DNA of 64,000 nt from the NCBI RefSeq assembly GCF_954871325.1, contig NC_088778.1, positions 10,201,743 through 10,265,742 of the forward strand, written 5' to 3'. Shown here in pieces: positions 39,482 to 52,475 of the stretch. The stretch's first letter is position 1; every line of letters begins with the position of its first letter. Position numbers and translations under genes: made by a program. The stretch comes from Gordionus sp. m RMFG-2023. Taxonomy: Eukaryota > Nematomorpha > Gordioida > Chordodea > Parachordodidae. The notes under the pieces are model-generated. The model was not told where the DNA came from. It saw nothing but the letters and a program-made list of their open reading frames with translations, and did not search any database.

Positions 39482-42254
39482 TCAAACACCAGATCGTAAT
39501 CTTCCTGGCTCCAGTCCCCTTTTTAGTCGGTCCCGATGCCTTATTCCTTCTCTTTCTTCAGAGAATTTTATTCGACTTAATTTATTTCCAATGTTTTCTA
39601 CGATCACCCCTGACTCCCACCTTCTTGTACCTCCATATATTCTTGCCCACACGGTTTGTCCCACCATAAATTCAGGTTTATCCGTTATATCTCTCTCCAC
39701 CTCTTGATGTAGTGTTGGTTTTAATAAATCCAATAATATCCTGGTTCGCCGCCCTAAAAACTTCTCTGCTGGAGACTGTTCTTCTCCCTTTCGACTGTTG
39801 TTATAATAGGCTACGGCTATCCAAATTTCCTCACCTCCATACTTTGATTTTCTTAACCAGCTCTTAACAAGTGCTACCATTCTTTCTGCCTGGCCGTTCG
39901 AGCTTGGGTGGTATGGCGGCGTTAAAACATGTTTCGCCCCTGTTTCCTCACAAAATAACTTGAATTGACCACTTATGAAGGCCGGACCCCCATCCAAAAC
40001 TATTATATTAGGTACTCCAAACCGGGCCCAAAGTTTTTTTAACATTTTTATCACGAATTGAGTTGTCAATCCCCTCACTTCTTCGTACTCTATCCATTTG
40101 GAAAAAGCATCAACCACCAGGAGATATATCTTGTTTTCAAAGTCGAGAAAATCTAAATGGATTCTCTCCCAAGGTCGTACCACTTTCGGCCATACGCTCC
40201 TCTTGTCTTTACGAGGCATATTGGCCCATGAATTACACATCAAACAACCTCGGCAAATATTTCCAATTTCCTTATTCATGCCAGGCCACCACACATACTC
40301 ACGCCCCCATTGTTTCATTCGCTCAATCCTTGATGTCCAGCGTGTATCATAGATAACACTGAGCCTCTCAATTTCATTGGTACTACTCCTCGGTTTCGTC
40401 GGACCAGACATTCATCCAATATGACCAGCTCTTTTTCTATGCACTTAAAATGTTTATCTCCCTCTCTCCACGGTCTCTTCCCTAACGCTCCTTTTAATTC
40501 TCATTAGTTCGCGATCTTTAACGGTGATTCTTTTTAGTTCCGCCCAAGTCACGGGACCACCTCTAGCTATCCTCGCTATCGCTCGAATTAGTCCCTTTTC
40601 TTTCTTTTCTTCCACTTCTTCGGATCCTATTTCGCTTTCATCTTCTCCCGCCCCACATCGAGACAAAATATCAGGTAAATAGTTTTCCCTTCCCCGCCTA
40701 TATTTCACCTGCACATCAAAACTGCCAACCAGTAATAACCATCTTTGTAAACGAGCAGACAACATCAGCTCAATATTATCCTTCTGTGTAGATTATAAAT
40801 CTGCGTCCAATTAAGTATTCCCGGCACTTGGTCAATCCAAAAATAACCGCCAAGACTTCCTGTTCGATTACTGAATACCTTGTCTATGCTGCTTTAAAAA
40901 TTCTCGAGAAAAACAAAATAGGCCTCTCCAGTTCGTCTATGTAAGGAAGCAAGGCTCCGCCCACACCCCTACTTGAAGCATCCACGGACAATATCACTTC
41001 CAAATCGTTATTAAAACATACTAAAATGAGTTCTCTTCCGATTCTACGTTTCAACTCTTCAAAGGCCTCTTCCTGCTCATTTTGCCACACAAATTTTTCT
41101 CCCTTTTTAATAATTTATATAATGGTGCCGCTATCTGCGCAAAGCCCTCCACAAAACGGTGATAATAGTTTACCATTCCCAGGAAAGCCTGTACCTCCAC
41201 TTTGTTATTAGGTCCCAGCAAGCTTGTTATGTTCGCCATATTTTTGTCTAAAGGCAACCTACTTTCCATTGATTTTATGACCCAAATATATAACCTCAGA
41301 CACTCCTAATACACTTTTTTCTGCACTTGCCCGCAACCCTTTATCCCTGATTCTTTTGAACACCTCCTCCAATCTTTGCTCATGCTGTTCAGGAGTTTCT
41401 TCCATTACTAATACATCATCCATGTAATAAAACACTCCTTCTAGACCTTGGAAAACAGCTGCCATTGTTCGTTGAAAAATCGGAGCCGACACGCTAAGTC
41501 CAAATGGCAATCTACAGAACGCAAACAATCCTTTCGGCGTAGTAATGGCCAATAGACGCTGCACCTCTGGCTTCTCCCGCAATTGTAGGTAAGCATTTGA
41601 AAAATCCACCTTTGAAAAATATATACTTCCTTTGAGACTGGCTAATTCCTCAATTCGCGGCAAGGGATATTTCACTTCCACCACCCACGGGTTTAAGGTG
41701 ACCCGAAAATCCGCGCATAAACGGAGCTTTCCATTGGCCTTTTTCACCGGTACCAATAGTGTCGCCCATTCGCTATATTCTACAGGACATACTATGCCTT
41801 TTCTTTTTGCACCCATTGATCTAATTTCTTGTTCACTTCATTTCGCCATTCAAACGGTATTCGCCGTAACGCACAAAATTTTGGTACATGTCTCTTCTTC
41901 AATTTGATATCTACCTCATAATCTCTTAGGTATCCCAAACTTTCTTCAAAGATTTCCTTATAATTATTCACCAATCTTCGCACTCCCTCTTGCACTTTTA
42001 TTATCGCAAATTCCATTTCTTCATTTCGAAATTCCTCGTCTTTTTGCCACCCTGTCTCTTTTTCCTTCATTATTATTTCTTGATTATATATTCTTTTGGT
42101 ATTTCCTTGTTTCATACCATCATTTTCCGACCATTCTTTCTGCAACTTTGTTTCACCATTTGGAATTTCATCTATTACTTCTAATACCTCATTATCATTA
42201 ATTTCTTCTTCCTTTTCAGCATCCTCTCTTCCCTCTTTTCTCCTAAAGTCGCGA

Positions 42255-42830
42255 CAATCCCTAAAATTCCCCCCCCCGATATCTCCCCTATAATTCCCCC
42301 CGATATCTACCCTAGAATTCCCCCCGATATCTACCCTAGAATTCCCCCCGATATCTCCCCTATAATTCCCCCCGCTATCTCCCCTAGAATTCCCCCCGAT
42401 ATCTCCCCTAGAATTCCCCCGATTTCTCCCCTAGAATTCCCCCCGATTTCTCCCCTAGAATTCCCCCCGATATCTCCCCTATAATTCCCCCCGCTATCTC
42501 CCCTAGAATTCCCCCCGATATCTCCCCTAGAATTCCCCCCGATTTCTCCCCTAGAATTCCCCCCGATTTCTCCCCTAGAATTCCCCCCGATTTCTCCTCT
42601 AAAATTCCGCCCGATATCTCCCCTAGAATTCCCCCCGATATCTCCCCTATAATTCCCCCCGCTATCTCCCCTAGAATTCCCCCCGATATCTCCCCTAGAA
42701 TTCCCCCCGATTTCTCCCCTAGAATTCCCCCCGATTTCTCCCCTAGAATTCCCCCCGATTTCTCCTCTAAAATTCCGCCCGATATCTCCCCTAGAATTCC
42801 CCCCGATATCTCCTCTTCCACCCCTTTCTC
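42255..42830 (-). repeat. 24 bp coding minisatellite in Gypsy C
   Basis: About 23 units of CCCCCCGATATCTCCCCTAG plus AATT or variants. In the element's frame each unit gives eight residues (GGNSRGDI or GGNSRGEI). A block of seven units (168 bp: DI, DI with RNF, EI, EI, EI, DI, DS with NYR) is repeated twice in the same order, which shows higher-order duplication. A second frame is also open across it. Confidence 0.9.
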
Positions 42831-44560
42831 CCCCCAAAAAGGTCTCAATTCCAGGTAATTTATCTCTATACAAATAATTCATATATTGATTTCCCTCATC
42901 CCTTTCAATAGGTACAAATATACCGCACCAAGCAAATACACCCCAAAAATTACAATCTGGACCTATTCGCGTGATCCAGTCCCATCCCAATATGGCCTCT
43001 ACTCTTCGATTAATTATCCATAAGTCCAATATCTCCACTCTATTGTCCAACACCACTTTTAATTCAACTCTTCCCATCACGGCTACTTCTGATCCATCCA
43101 ACTGCCGGATCTTGATGTCTTCGCTTTTAATCATTCCCTCCGACCAAATACCCCGAAATTCTCATATCCCATCACGGAGATAGCTGCCCCGGTGTCAAAT
43201 AACATGCATACCATATTCCCATTCAAATTAATCCATACTCTAGGGCAAGGATCATGCACTATTTCCTCTTGGATCATATTTATACATTTCGACTTCTCCC
43301 TTTTATTCCCATAATTAAATTTTTCCATTTCTTTGACCCATCGCTTCTCGACCTCTGTGGTATATCTTTTGCTATCATATAGTCACAAATACTGACATTC
43401 TCTCGCCACATGTCCTTCCTTGCGGCATCAAAAACATATATTATTTAAACTTTTATTCTCCGTTAAATTGGATATTTCTATATCCTTATTTTCCCCGCTT
43501 TCAAGAATTCTTACATTTGGAGCAATTTGAGCCATATCTCTCTGTGGAAAACCGCCCCTTGTATTGAAATTGGCAACATTTCATTTTTCCCTATTATGAC
43601 CAAATCCTGTAACATCTGAAATTATAATCATTATTAAATCTATGGTTATTATAGTTAACTAGTCTTATAATCAAAGCTTGAAAAATTATTGTAAGATCCT
43701 GGGTAGTTTGCCCTGACGTTGTTGTAATAACTCGCATTATAGTTCTGATATCTAGGGTTGTAATAATTTCCTTGATAATTATTTCTTTGAAAGTCATGGC
43801 TTCTTATTGTCCATCGTTGTCTGTTATCGTAATTAGATTGTAAATTTTGTATTTCGTCATGGTCTCCATATCTCACCATCTGTTTGTTTTCTTCTGTATT
43901 CCTACCTCTTTGCCTTTCTAAATGTTTCATGGTTGTTTCATCTTATGTTTTTTCGTTTAAAAAAATATTTTCAACTTTAGCAATTATATTTTCTTTTAAT
44001 TCCAACTCTTCAAAATCCACTCGTAAAGTAAGAACTTCTGCTAATGTAATGTTTTCTTTTAACGTAATTTTCTGCCTAATATTTTTGATGATTGACGAAA
44101 TATTTACTTTTTCAATTACTCTCCTATCATCTAGCAAACACTCATTTTTTTTTAAATGCATAATCTACTTACCCAATTGATGTAAATTTCATTATTACCT
44201 TGTACAGCTGCGTTAAATAATATGAAGTTCGAACTTGTAGATTTCCTCGGGTGTAATAACCTGAATTTTTCAATCAATATCGATGGATTAATGAAGTCGG
44301 TAGGTGAACATATCTACTTGAGCTTGATATATTCTTCGTCTGGTAATTTTCTTGTAAAAAATCCTGCTTTTTTGATATCCGAGATCTGAGCATCCTTGAA
44401 TATGTCTTAGAATCTACTTAGAAAAAGATCGCCATTGCCTGAGTATACCGGAAATTCAATATTTATATTAACATTATTATTGAGAACCTGTTTGATATTT
44501 ATTTATTAATTTACGATTTCATTGGGTATGTAGCGGACTGCCACCGTGATATGTTCTGGA

Positions 44561-45109
44561 ATATTGGACAAATATTCGGAGAAAATTGTAATAATAGTTA
44601 TTTTATTTAAGAATCAAATTAATTTTTCACTGAAAATATAAAATGAAATTCGATCTTTTTATAATAAAATTTGTAACTAATATAATGTCATTCACAATTA
44701 GAATTTGTGTGGTTCAGAAAAAAGAAAAACAATTTAATTTTTTGAATTTACCAAAACAAAAACTAGTAAAAAAAAGAAAAATAATTTAAATTTTGAATCT
44801 CATTACCAAAACAAAACAAGTAGTTTAAAGGAGAATTATAAAAAAAAAGACAATTACAATTACTTAACAAAAACATTATTAATTATCATAAAATTTGAAA
44901 AAAAAGAAAAATAAGAAGAAGAAAATTTGGTTGGTAATGGTGATGGCAGTTTCAATGAATACGGCCAAAAGAGGAATTTTTTTCCGTTTATTACGTAATA
45001 TCACATTTTGTCTCAATAATAAACAATAATGTTAATATTGTAATTTAAAAATTCCTGTTTGTAAATGTCTAATTACTCGCATGGATAAAAATTAGAAGAA
45101 AATTTTTGT
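44561..45109. other. No gene seen; A-rich
   Basis: Strongly A-rich with several AAAAAGAAAAA runs. It may hold the upstream edge of Gypsy C, but no LTR is recognised. Confidence 0.5.
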
Positions 45110-45149
45110 GCACATGTCCAATCGGGTTACATGTCAATACCGCGAAAAT

Positions 45150-45610
45150 TTTAGCGCGAAATGTATTATCGCGAATGCATTATCGCGAATGCATTATCGC
45201 GAATGTTGATTACCGCGAAAAGATATTATAGCGAATGCATTACAGCGAATGCATTATCGCGAATATAATATAGCGAATGCATTACCGCGAATGCATTATA
45301 GCGAATATAATACAGCGAAAATATTATAGCGAATGTATTAGCGCGAATGTAATACCGCGAAAATGTTATCGCGAATGTATTATAGCGAATACATTACAGC
45401 GAATGAATTATCGCGAATTCATTATCGCGAATATATTACCGCGAATGCATTATAGCGAATGTATTATAGCGAATGAATTATCGCGAATACATTATAGCGA
45501 ATGCATTATAGCGAATGCATTATAGCGAATGCATTATAGCTGCATTATAGCGAATGCATTATAGCGAATGCATTATCGCGAATGCATTATAACGAATGCA
45601 ATATCATATC
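45150..45610 (+). repeat. 14 bp minisatellite, left terminal array
   Basis: About 30 units of GAATGCATTATAGC / GAATGCATTATCGC with variants ACCGCG and ACAGCG. Each full unit contains the palindrome AATGCATT. It is an inverted copy of 51990-52450. Confidence 0.92.
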
Positions 45611-47498
45611 GCGAATGGAGTTTCATGAAAGTTACAATTTTATATTTATCGACTTTTCGACTGACTTAGTTGAATCTGAAAATTAAGTTAAAATGGGGAT
45701 TGGCTCTAAAAACATTTTTTTATTGAAATTAAGGCTAAGGCTTTTCTTTTTTTTGACTCAAAATATATAAAAAAGATTCTAAGTAATAAAATAGATTTCT
45801 CTTTTTCATCTAATCATTTTAAATATTAAACATCAAGTTTTTTCTTTTTAATTTATTGAAAACTTGTAGGGGGAAACGGGGTTATGGCGAACCCTAAAGG
45901 CAAACCTTAAGAAAATTATAAGTACTTTATCATTTTTAATAAAAAATATCTCATTTTGTTCAGCTCTATTAGTTTTATGATGTGTTTAAATTTCAAAAAT
46001 ACATCTCTAATAATTTTTTCAAAATATCATTTTTCCTGGAATTTTTTTTGGTAACCGAGTGAACCCTACCCGGGGACGAACAAGCCCTTGGTCGAGGCTA
46101 TTATAAACTCTGCTTAATTTTCCATATATAAAAGTTATATATTTTTTTATTAGGATATATTTAATGATTTAAAACATAAAAATGTTATATAAAATCATTT
46201 AAAACATTCACAATCTTTGCAAAGCCATGTAACTAATAACTGACATTGAAAGCAGTCTTGATTGTTATGCTTGATATAATTTATTTGTATACCAAACAAT
46301 TATTTATCATATAATAACATTTTTCGATTTTTTTTCTTTTAGTTGGTCTCTCCTTGGCTTTTTTTGCATGTCAAATTTTTTAAAAATAGCAAAAAAAAGG
46401 TTCGACCTAACCCCATAAAAATAGCCCCAGTAGCACCACTTTGATTAAGATCATATTTTGAAGTATTTATATTATCAATTTTGTTCGGGTAAATTGTTAT
46501 TCTATTAAATAGGATTTTTTCTTTTATATAAGATGATTTTTGTGTGGTAAAATTGTATATTAATCTTTATTTTTGAAAAATAGTAAAAGTGTAAAAAGTT
46601 ACTTTTGAAGGTACGAATGATATAAAGCATTATAAAAATTCTTCAAGCGGTTCGATAGAAATAAAAATTATAGCCGCATATGCAATATATAAGTATATAG
46701 TTTTGGTAAAAAATTATCTCTTAGAGTTTAATACTCTAGAAAATAAAGCCACTCTCACTATAACCCTGGGTTCATTATAACACCGGTCTCCCCTAATTAT
46801 GGGCATCAGAAATTTTTTAGCTTTAGCTGATAACATAAAATAATATCACAAAGTACTTTCCAAAATGTCTTACTTTGTGTAATAAACAAAAAATGTCTAC
46901 CAATATGGCAGGTAACATCAAGAAATTGGGTAGGTATCTGATAAATTCTAGTGGAATTCGTATTACGAATCTATGGTTTTGCTTGATAAAATCTTAGTTG
47001 AAAAACAAAAGGAGATTGATGAGTTATATGATAACCATGGGGTTAGCTTGGTGAACTGGATTAATATTCCACTTTTTCCTAGAGAATTCAGGAATTAAAC
47101 TTGATTCCAATTTTTATTCTCATGTCAAAATTTTATCATTATCAGATCTTTGATAAAATACATAATTTAGAAAATTATCGTATGTTTATATTGTTAGTGG
47201 TATTTAATAATGAGATTTGTTTAATAATGCCAAAATATTTTTGTTATAGTTTATGAATTTGAAGAAATCTTTAAAAATATATATGTCCGACTACATTTTT
47301 TTATCTTAATTTTCTAAAAGCCACTTTATAAAATTTAAAATATTTTGTTTTTATGTTATAGTTTATGAATTAAAGGAAATCTTTAAAAATATATATGTAC
47401 GACTACATTTTTTTTATCTTAATTTTCTAAAAACCACTTTAAATTATATATTTTGAGAATATTAAGACAGGAGATTTCATAAAAAACGAATGACACGT
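45611..47498. other. Left flank between outer and inner inverted repeats
   Basis: No gene is seen. A tandem duplication of about 115 bp lies at 47240-47445 (GTTTATGAATT, then ATCTTTAAAAATATATATGT, then TCTTAATTTTCTAAAA in each copy). Confidence 0.6.
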
Positions 47499-47655
47499 TT
47501 AATCAGAGGTAAAAAATGCAGACCGAAGAACACAGGTATATTAATTTACGACATTTATATTATTTATTTGAAATATGTTAAATTCAATTTTGTCAGTACT
47601 GTAAAAAATAGCTAAATATTAATAAAAGTATAATTTTTTTGGCGTTGATAAAGGG
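47499..47655 (+). repeat. Inner terminal inverted repeat, left
   Basis: TAATCAGAGGTAAAAAATGC, GACCGAAGAACACAGG and CTAAATATTAATAAAAGTAT occur here and, inverted, at 50533-50700 with about 90% identity. This length is typical of Mutator-like termini. Confidence 0.85.
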
Positions 47656-48230
47656 GTAACTACCTGAATCACGGGGAAATTTTTGATATTTTATTTATTT
47701 ATTAATTTTTTAATATGTGGTCACTTGAATATTTATTTTTTTATATATTTTTATGTGGTCATTTGAATAATTATTATTTTAACTTATATATTTTTATGTG
47801 GTCATTTTAATAATTATTATATGGTCATTTTATTATTAAGAAAACCTCTCATTTGTATATATGTGAATATAGTTATTTTAGTAATTTGTTTTTCCTTAAA
47901 AATATATATATATCTATATTATCATTAATCATAATTAAAATTAGACATAAATTTGATATAAAAAATAAATTTTTTATTTTTATAGGCAAAATATATTTAA
48001 AAATAATTTTAAAATAGCGTAAAATTATTTATGACCCAGACAAAATGTTTTTAAGATTATTTTATCCCTTTTTTTTATTCAAGGGTGTTCTGAGAATTTA
48101 TATTACAGCAACTGGCTTGTTTTTTAAGAATAGTAAAGATTCGAAAATTTTTGTCATTTTATTTTACATATTATTAAAATATTTTTATTTTTTATATAAA
48201 CAAATTACTCAATATATCATTTAAATAATT
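47656..48230. other. 5' region of the MULE transposase; short tandem repeats
   Basis: A unit of about 40-45 bp with ATATGTGGTCA / TTTATGTGGTCATTT occurs three to four times at 47715-47830. No frame is supported before 48231. Confidence 0.6.
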
Positions 48231-49861
48231 ATGATTAAAAGTTATAAAGGTTTAGATCTAGAGATATATAATAACTTTGTTTACAGGCTTGATAAAAAGG
48301 TGCCTCCTACCTACTACTATAGGTGCGTAGAGAGAGATACTCATAAGTGTATGGCCAGGCTCACATGCCGAAATAATGAAAAAATTCCAAATAAATTCGA
48401 GCACAATCATATTCCGGATATTGCTCAAACTGAGTCACGAAAAATTGTTAACGAAATTAAGCATAAAGCGAAAACAACTATCGATACTCCCAGTATGATT
48501 ACCTCGGAGATATCGGCAAATCTAGATGAATCCATCGCAATGAAGATTCCTAACTCCAGCCTTATTAAAAGGATAATACACCGTACAAGAAGCTCTCACA
48601 ATCATCCACCACTGTGCCCAACTTCTTTAGCCGAATTAATTTTACCCTACGAATATACTATTACAGAGAAAGGCTAGAATTTTATCATTCATGATGATGA
48701 GGTAAAATTGAACAATTTGTTTAAATTTTATATATTTCAACTGAAAATCAAAATTTGGTAAATTGCAAGTAATTATTTTAAAAATTATTAGATTAAACTT
48801 TTAATACTGCAATTTTATATTATAAATTAAGATAAACGAGCGACTTTTAATATTCTCCACTGATGGAAATCTTGAATTTCTCTCCTCATGTGCGATGTAG
48901 TTCGCCGATGGTACTTTTAAATGTACACCTCCTCTTTTTCATCAACTTTATACGCTTCACGGAGTAAAAAATAAAACGGTTTTCCCCCTAGTTTACATAT
49001 TGATGACCGGTAAAAGGAGTGAGGATTACAAGCGAGTTTTTGAAATTATTCGATCATATGTAACAATCTCTCCTGATTTTATAATGACCGATTTTGAGTT
49101 ATCGGCAATCAATGCATTCAAATCGGTCTTCCAGTTAACGAAACAAAGAGGATGTTTATTTCATTTTGGTCAAAGTTTTTGGAGAAAAATACAAAGGTTT
49201 CCAGAAATATCAATGCAATATAAAACCTATACACAATTTTGTTTATTTTTAAAAATGATGGTATGTTTGGCCTATGTGCCAGAAACAGATGTTACAATGG
49301 CTTTTGAGACATTAATAATGTCTCCGTTTTATCAAGAAAATGTTATTTTACAGCCCATTATTGATTATTTTGAAAACACATATATAGGGAAATCTTATGG
49401 GAGGGAAAGATTAATCCCAATTTTTCCTATTCCTTTATGGAATTGCTATAATTCCATACTTAATGGCGACGCGAATACAAATAATTCTATGGAGGGATGG
49501 CACAGGAGTTTTAATTCATTGCTGACTTCCTATCATCCTACAATATGGAGATTTATAACAGGTATAATATTAAATTTCCAGGTAAAAAATTTAAGAAAAA
49601 AATTATAGAATAATTTAGTTTTTTTAAAAAGGAAAATTGATTATACATTGAATATTTATATCATTTTAAGGACTTAAAAAGCAACAAAGTTTAACTGAGT
49701 TAAAAAATGTCCAACTACAAGAAGGTGATGATGAAGCTTCTCCAAGAAAAAAATACCGGAATCTCTCAGAAAGACTAAAAAGAATAGTATCGGATTACAG
49801 AAATCGCGATATTTTATCGTACTTGAAGGGCCTAGCATCCAATATTAATTTAAATATATAA
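48231..49861 (+). pseudogene. MULE transposase with FLYWCH finger, three exons, two stops
   Basis: Exon 1 (48231-48701) has a FLYWCH-type zinc finger (YYYRCVERDTHKCMARLTC, then HNH). A 130-base GT-AG intron follows. Exon 2 (48832-49581) holds the transposase core: FADGTFK (first Asp), FIMTDFE (second Asp), CLFHFGQ and MEGWHRSFN (Glu). A second intron (49582-49681) and a basic C-terminal exon (49682-49861) ending LASNINLNI complete 466 codons. The introns join in phase 0. Two in-frame TAG codons break it, one just after EKG in exon 1 and one at the Trp position of CAMWFADGTF. Recently inactivated. Confidence 0.8.
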
Positions 49862-50532
49862 TTTTACAATAATGTATTCAATTATAATAAAAAAATAAAA
49901 TAGCAAATATATATTTTTATATTATTTTATATTTTTTAGTAAAAATATAAAACTCTATAAGCAGCTAGCAGATTGTAATGGTATTCTCATATTATTATTA
50001 TTAGATTTTTGGTTAGAAAAATTCATTTTTGTGGCAATATAGTGAATTGATCTTTAATAATATATGAAGAGTTTTATAAATAAAATTAAATTCTATATAT
50101 AAATTGAAACGCGAAAGTGAGATTTAAAAAAATTACTAATCAAAATATTAAGGGTTGTAAACATTAATAAATTTTAATATAACGAGTTAGATTTCAGGCA
50201 CTAGTCTTGATCCCAAGTTCAGTTAGGGTTCCAGAATTTAAAAAAAATTAAATTATTATTTTAGAGTAATAAAATATAACAAAATATGAGTTAATAAACA
50301 AGTCATGTAATCTATTTATAAATCTTATTTCGTAGTATCATCAATTAACTTATATAAATCTTTAAAAAAATTGAAAAAGAATTATTGCACCTTTCATCTT
50401 TTTAAAGTAAGGTGCCAGAAGTAAATTATAGTTTGGTAATAACTTTATTTTTATCCAATTCCAAAAATGTCTAAAGATTTTAATAGAAAAATATAATTTC
50501 AGCCGCTGGGTTATTTTTGAAAGGATAGCTTT
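49862..50532. other. 3' region of the MULE; no gene seen
   Basis: AT-rich sequence between the transposase stop and the inner right inverted repeat. Confidence 0.6.
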
Positions 50533-50700
50533 ATCAACGCCAAAAAAAATTATACTTTTATTAATATTTAGCTATTTTTTACAGTACAAACAAAATTGAA
50601 TTTAACATATTTCAATGTCATAATTAGTAATAAAATAAATAATGTAAATGTCGTAAATTAATATACCTGTGTTCTTCGGTCTGCATTTTTTAGCTCTGAT
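50533..50700 (-). repeat. Inner terminal inverted repeat, right
   Basis: Reverse complement of 47499-47655 with a roughly 10-base insertion near 50620-50640. Confidence 0.85.
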
Positions 50701-51989
50701 TATTTAAAGCCCTGCCCTAAATTTTCAAATTTCGTTATTTTGAATATTTTCTCTGTATTTTATAAATTGTTTTATACGGAATTTAAGATAAGTAACTAAT
50801 ATTAAAGCATAATTAAAATGTTTTTCACTATAATATTAAACGGCATAAAAATATGGATTTGTGGCCTTCTGTCTCTCTTAAAGTTGAAATTGTTTTAAAC
50901 CGTATCATGAATAATAAACCAGTTTGCACAGTGAGATTTAGAAATAATTAAATAGACAGAATATGAAATTAAAAAATCTTCTTTTCCCATTTCAGAAAGT
51001 CTCATAATCATTATGTTTAAAAATATTTATTGTAGGCATTCCCTTTCAGGCAGAATAATATGATTTGAAAATAACTTACAAAATATTAAATTTGAACTAA
51101 ATTCACATATCATCTCTATTGAAACCACCAAAATATATAATTAAATATATTTTTTATCATTTTAAGATTTATATTTGAAACAGGAGTTGGCATTTATTAT
51201 TTTTAAATTTAACAATGTTTAAATTTAAAAAAGATAAGATTTTATGTTTTAAAGCTATAAAATTAATGACGATTACAAAAGATTTAATAAGATAGAGGTC
51301 TCAATCCAATGTTCCCCTTCATCTAATCTTATTTAAAAATATCAACATATTTTTTTAGCGCTGGAAAGGGTTAATCATAGCAGTAACTAGGGGCTATTAG
51401 AATTAGGTCGAATTAATTATATTATGCTTAAAAATATGATATAATAAGTATTCATTGGCTATTATAGCTTTAAATTCTATTTTTTTCCCTTTAACTTTCA
51501 CCTTTTCTGGTGGTTGATAATCAAAAGAATTAGAAAAAAAATTAAAAAATTAAAACTTTATCATATTTTGAAATTTTTTATGAATTATTTATATACAAAT
51601 GGTGTATTATTGATAATAACAATTATCCTATATGAGACTTAATAAACCAATATAATCTACAAGCCTGGGGTTTGGGGCTTGTTGGGGCAAAAATTAACTT
51701 TTACTAGAATCAATCTTAAAATATAAAATATTAAAATATTTATTAATAGGTTTTTGTAAAAAACGACTTAATCTAATCGTTAAAAAAATTGAGTATACCA
51801 AATTCCACATATTTTTTAATAAAATACGAATTTCATAAATAACAAGTGACGTGTTTTAGAGGTAAATAATTTTAAAACGCTACTTTAAATAAATATAGAC
51901 AATTAAGCTGGTTCTCTGGTTTTTTGGAACTTAATAAATGGGTTAAATATAATTTTGTCAAATATAAATCACTATTGCATTGTGATAAT
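50701..51989. other. Right flank between inner and outer inverted repeats
   Basis: AT-rich. No gene is seen, and no mirror similarity to 45611-47498 was noticed. Confidence 0.5.
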
Positions 51990-52450
51990 GTTAGTTGTAA
52001 TACATTCGCTATAATGTTTTCGCGGAAATGCATTCGCTATAATGCATTCGCGCTAATATATTCGCTATAATACATTTGCTATGATGCATTCGCGATAATG
52101 CATTCGCGGTATTACATTCGCTGTAATACATTCGCTACAATGTTTTCGCGGTAATGCATTCGCTATAATCGCTATAATGCATTCGCGCTAATATATTCGC
52201 TATAATACATTCGCTATGATGCATTCGCGATAATGCATTCGCGGTATTACATTCGCTGTGATGCATTCGCTATAATATTTTCGCGGTAATGCATTCGCTA
52301 TAATGCATTCGCGCTAATATATTCGCTATGATACATTCGCTCTAATGCATTCGCGGTAATGCATTCGCTATAATATCTTTTCGCGGTAATCGACATTCGC
52401 GATAATGCATTCGCGATAATACATTTCGCGGTAAAAGTTTTGCGGTATTG
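51990..52450 (-). repeat. 14 bp minisatellite, right terminal array
   Basis: About 30 units of GCTATAATGCATTC / GCGGTAATGCATTC, the reverse complement of the left array. The order of variants near the outer edge matches the left array in mirror order, so the two arrays descend from one inverted repeat. Confidence 0.92.
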
Positions 52451-52475
52451 ACGTGATACGGTCCAATCGCACTTG

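Larger units (their letters stand above)
37899..44560 (-). mobile_element. Ty3/Gypsy fossil C with extra 3' frame and coding minisatellite
   Basis: Minus-strand order: Gag at about 44560-43380 (Asn/Tyr-rich, knuckle remnant), protease at about 43328-43131 (MLFDTGAAISVMG), a linker with a 24 bp minisatellite (42830-42260), RT at 42145-41259 (YYMDDVLVME), RNase H and tether at about 41090-40454, integrase at 40411-39482 (HLDF, LDGG, GQAERMV), an AT-rich spacer, then the extra frame at 38487-37899. It is less AT-rich than its surroundings. No LTR pair is seen. Broken in several places, of moderate age. Confidence 0.88.
45110..52475 (+). mobile_element. Mutator-like (MULE) composite with minisatellite terminal inverted repeats, 7.4 kb
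   Basis: Inverted arrays of about 480 bp at the two ends share the same outer phrase (ACGTCAATACCGC against ATGTCAATACCGC), followed by CGAAATGTATTATCGCGAAT in both. Between them lie a second inverted pair of about 160 bp (47499 and 50700) and a MULE transposase. The outer pair may be the true ends of one large element, or an older element that a 3.2 kb MULE entered. No clear 9 bp target duplication was found for either shell. Confidence 0.7.

Noticed and set aside
42408-42848. Second Gly/Ile-rich frame in the Gypsy C minisatellite
   Set aside because: A shadow of the same 24 bp repeat; the frame continuous with the protease region is the meaningful one.
45277-45525. 82-residue open frame in the left minisatellite array
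   Set aside because: It is a translation of the 14 bp repeat; the unit lacks stops in several frames and no real protein is implied.
45150-52450. CRISPR-like look of the 14 bp arrays
   Set aside because: Units are contiguous with no spacers, the genome is eukaryotic, and the arrays are an inverted pair around a transposase.
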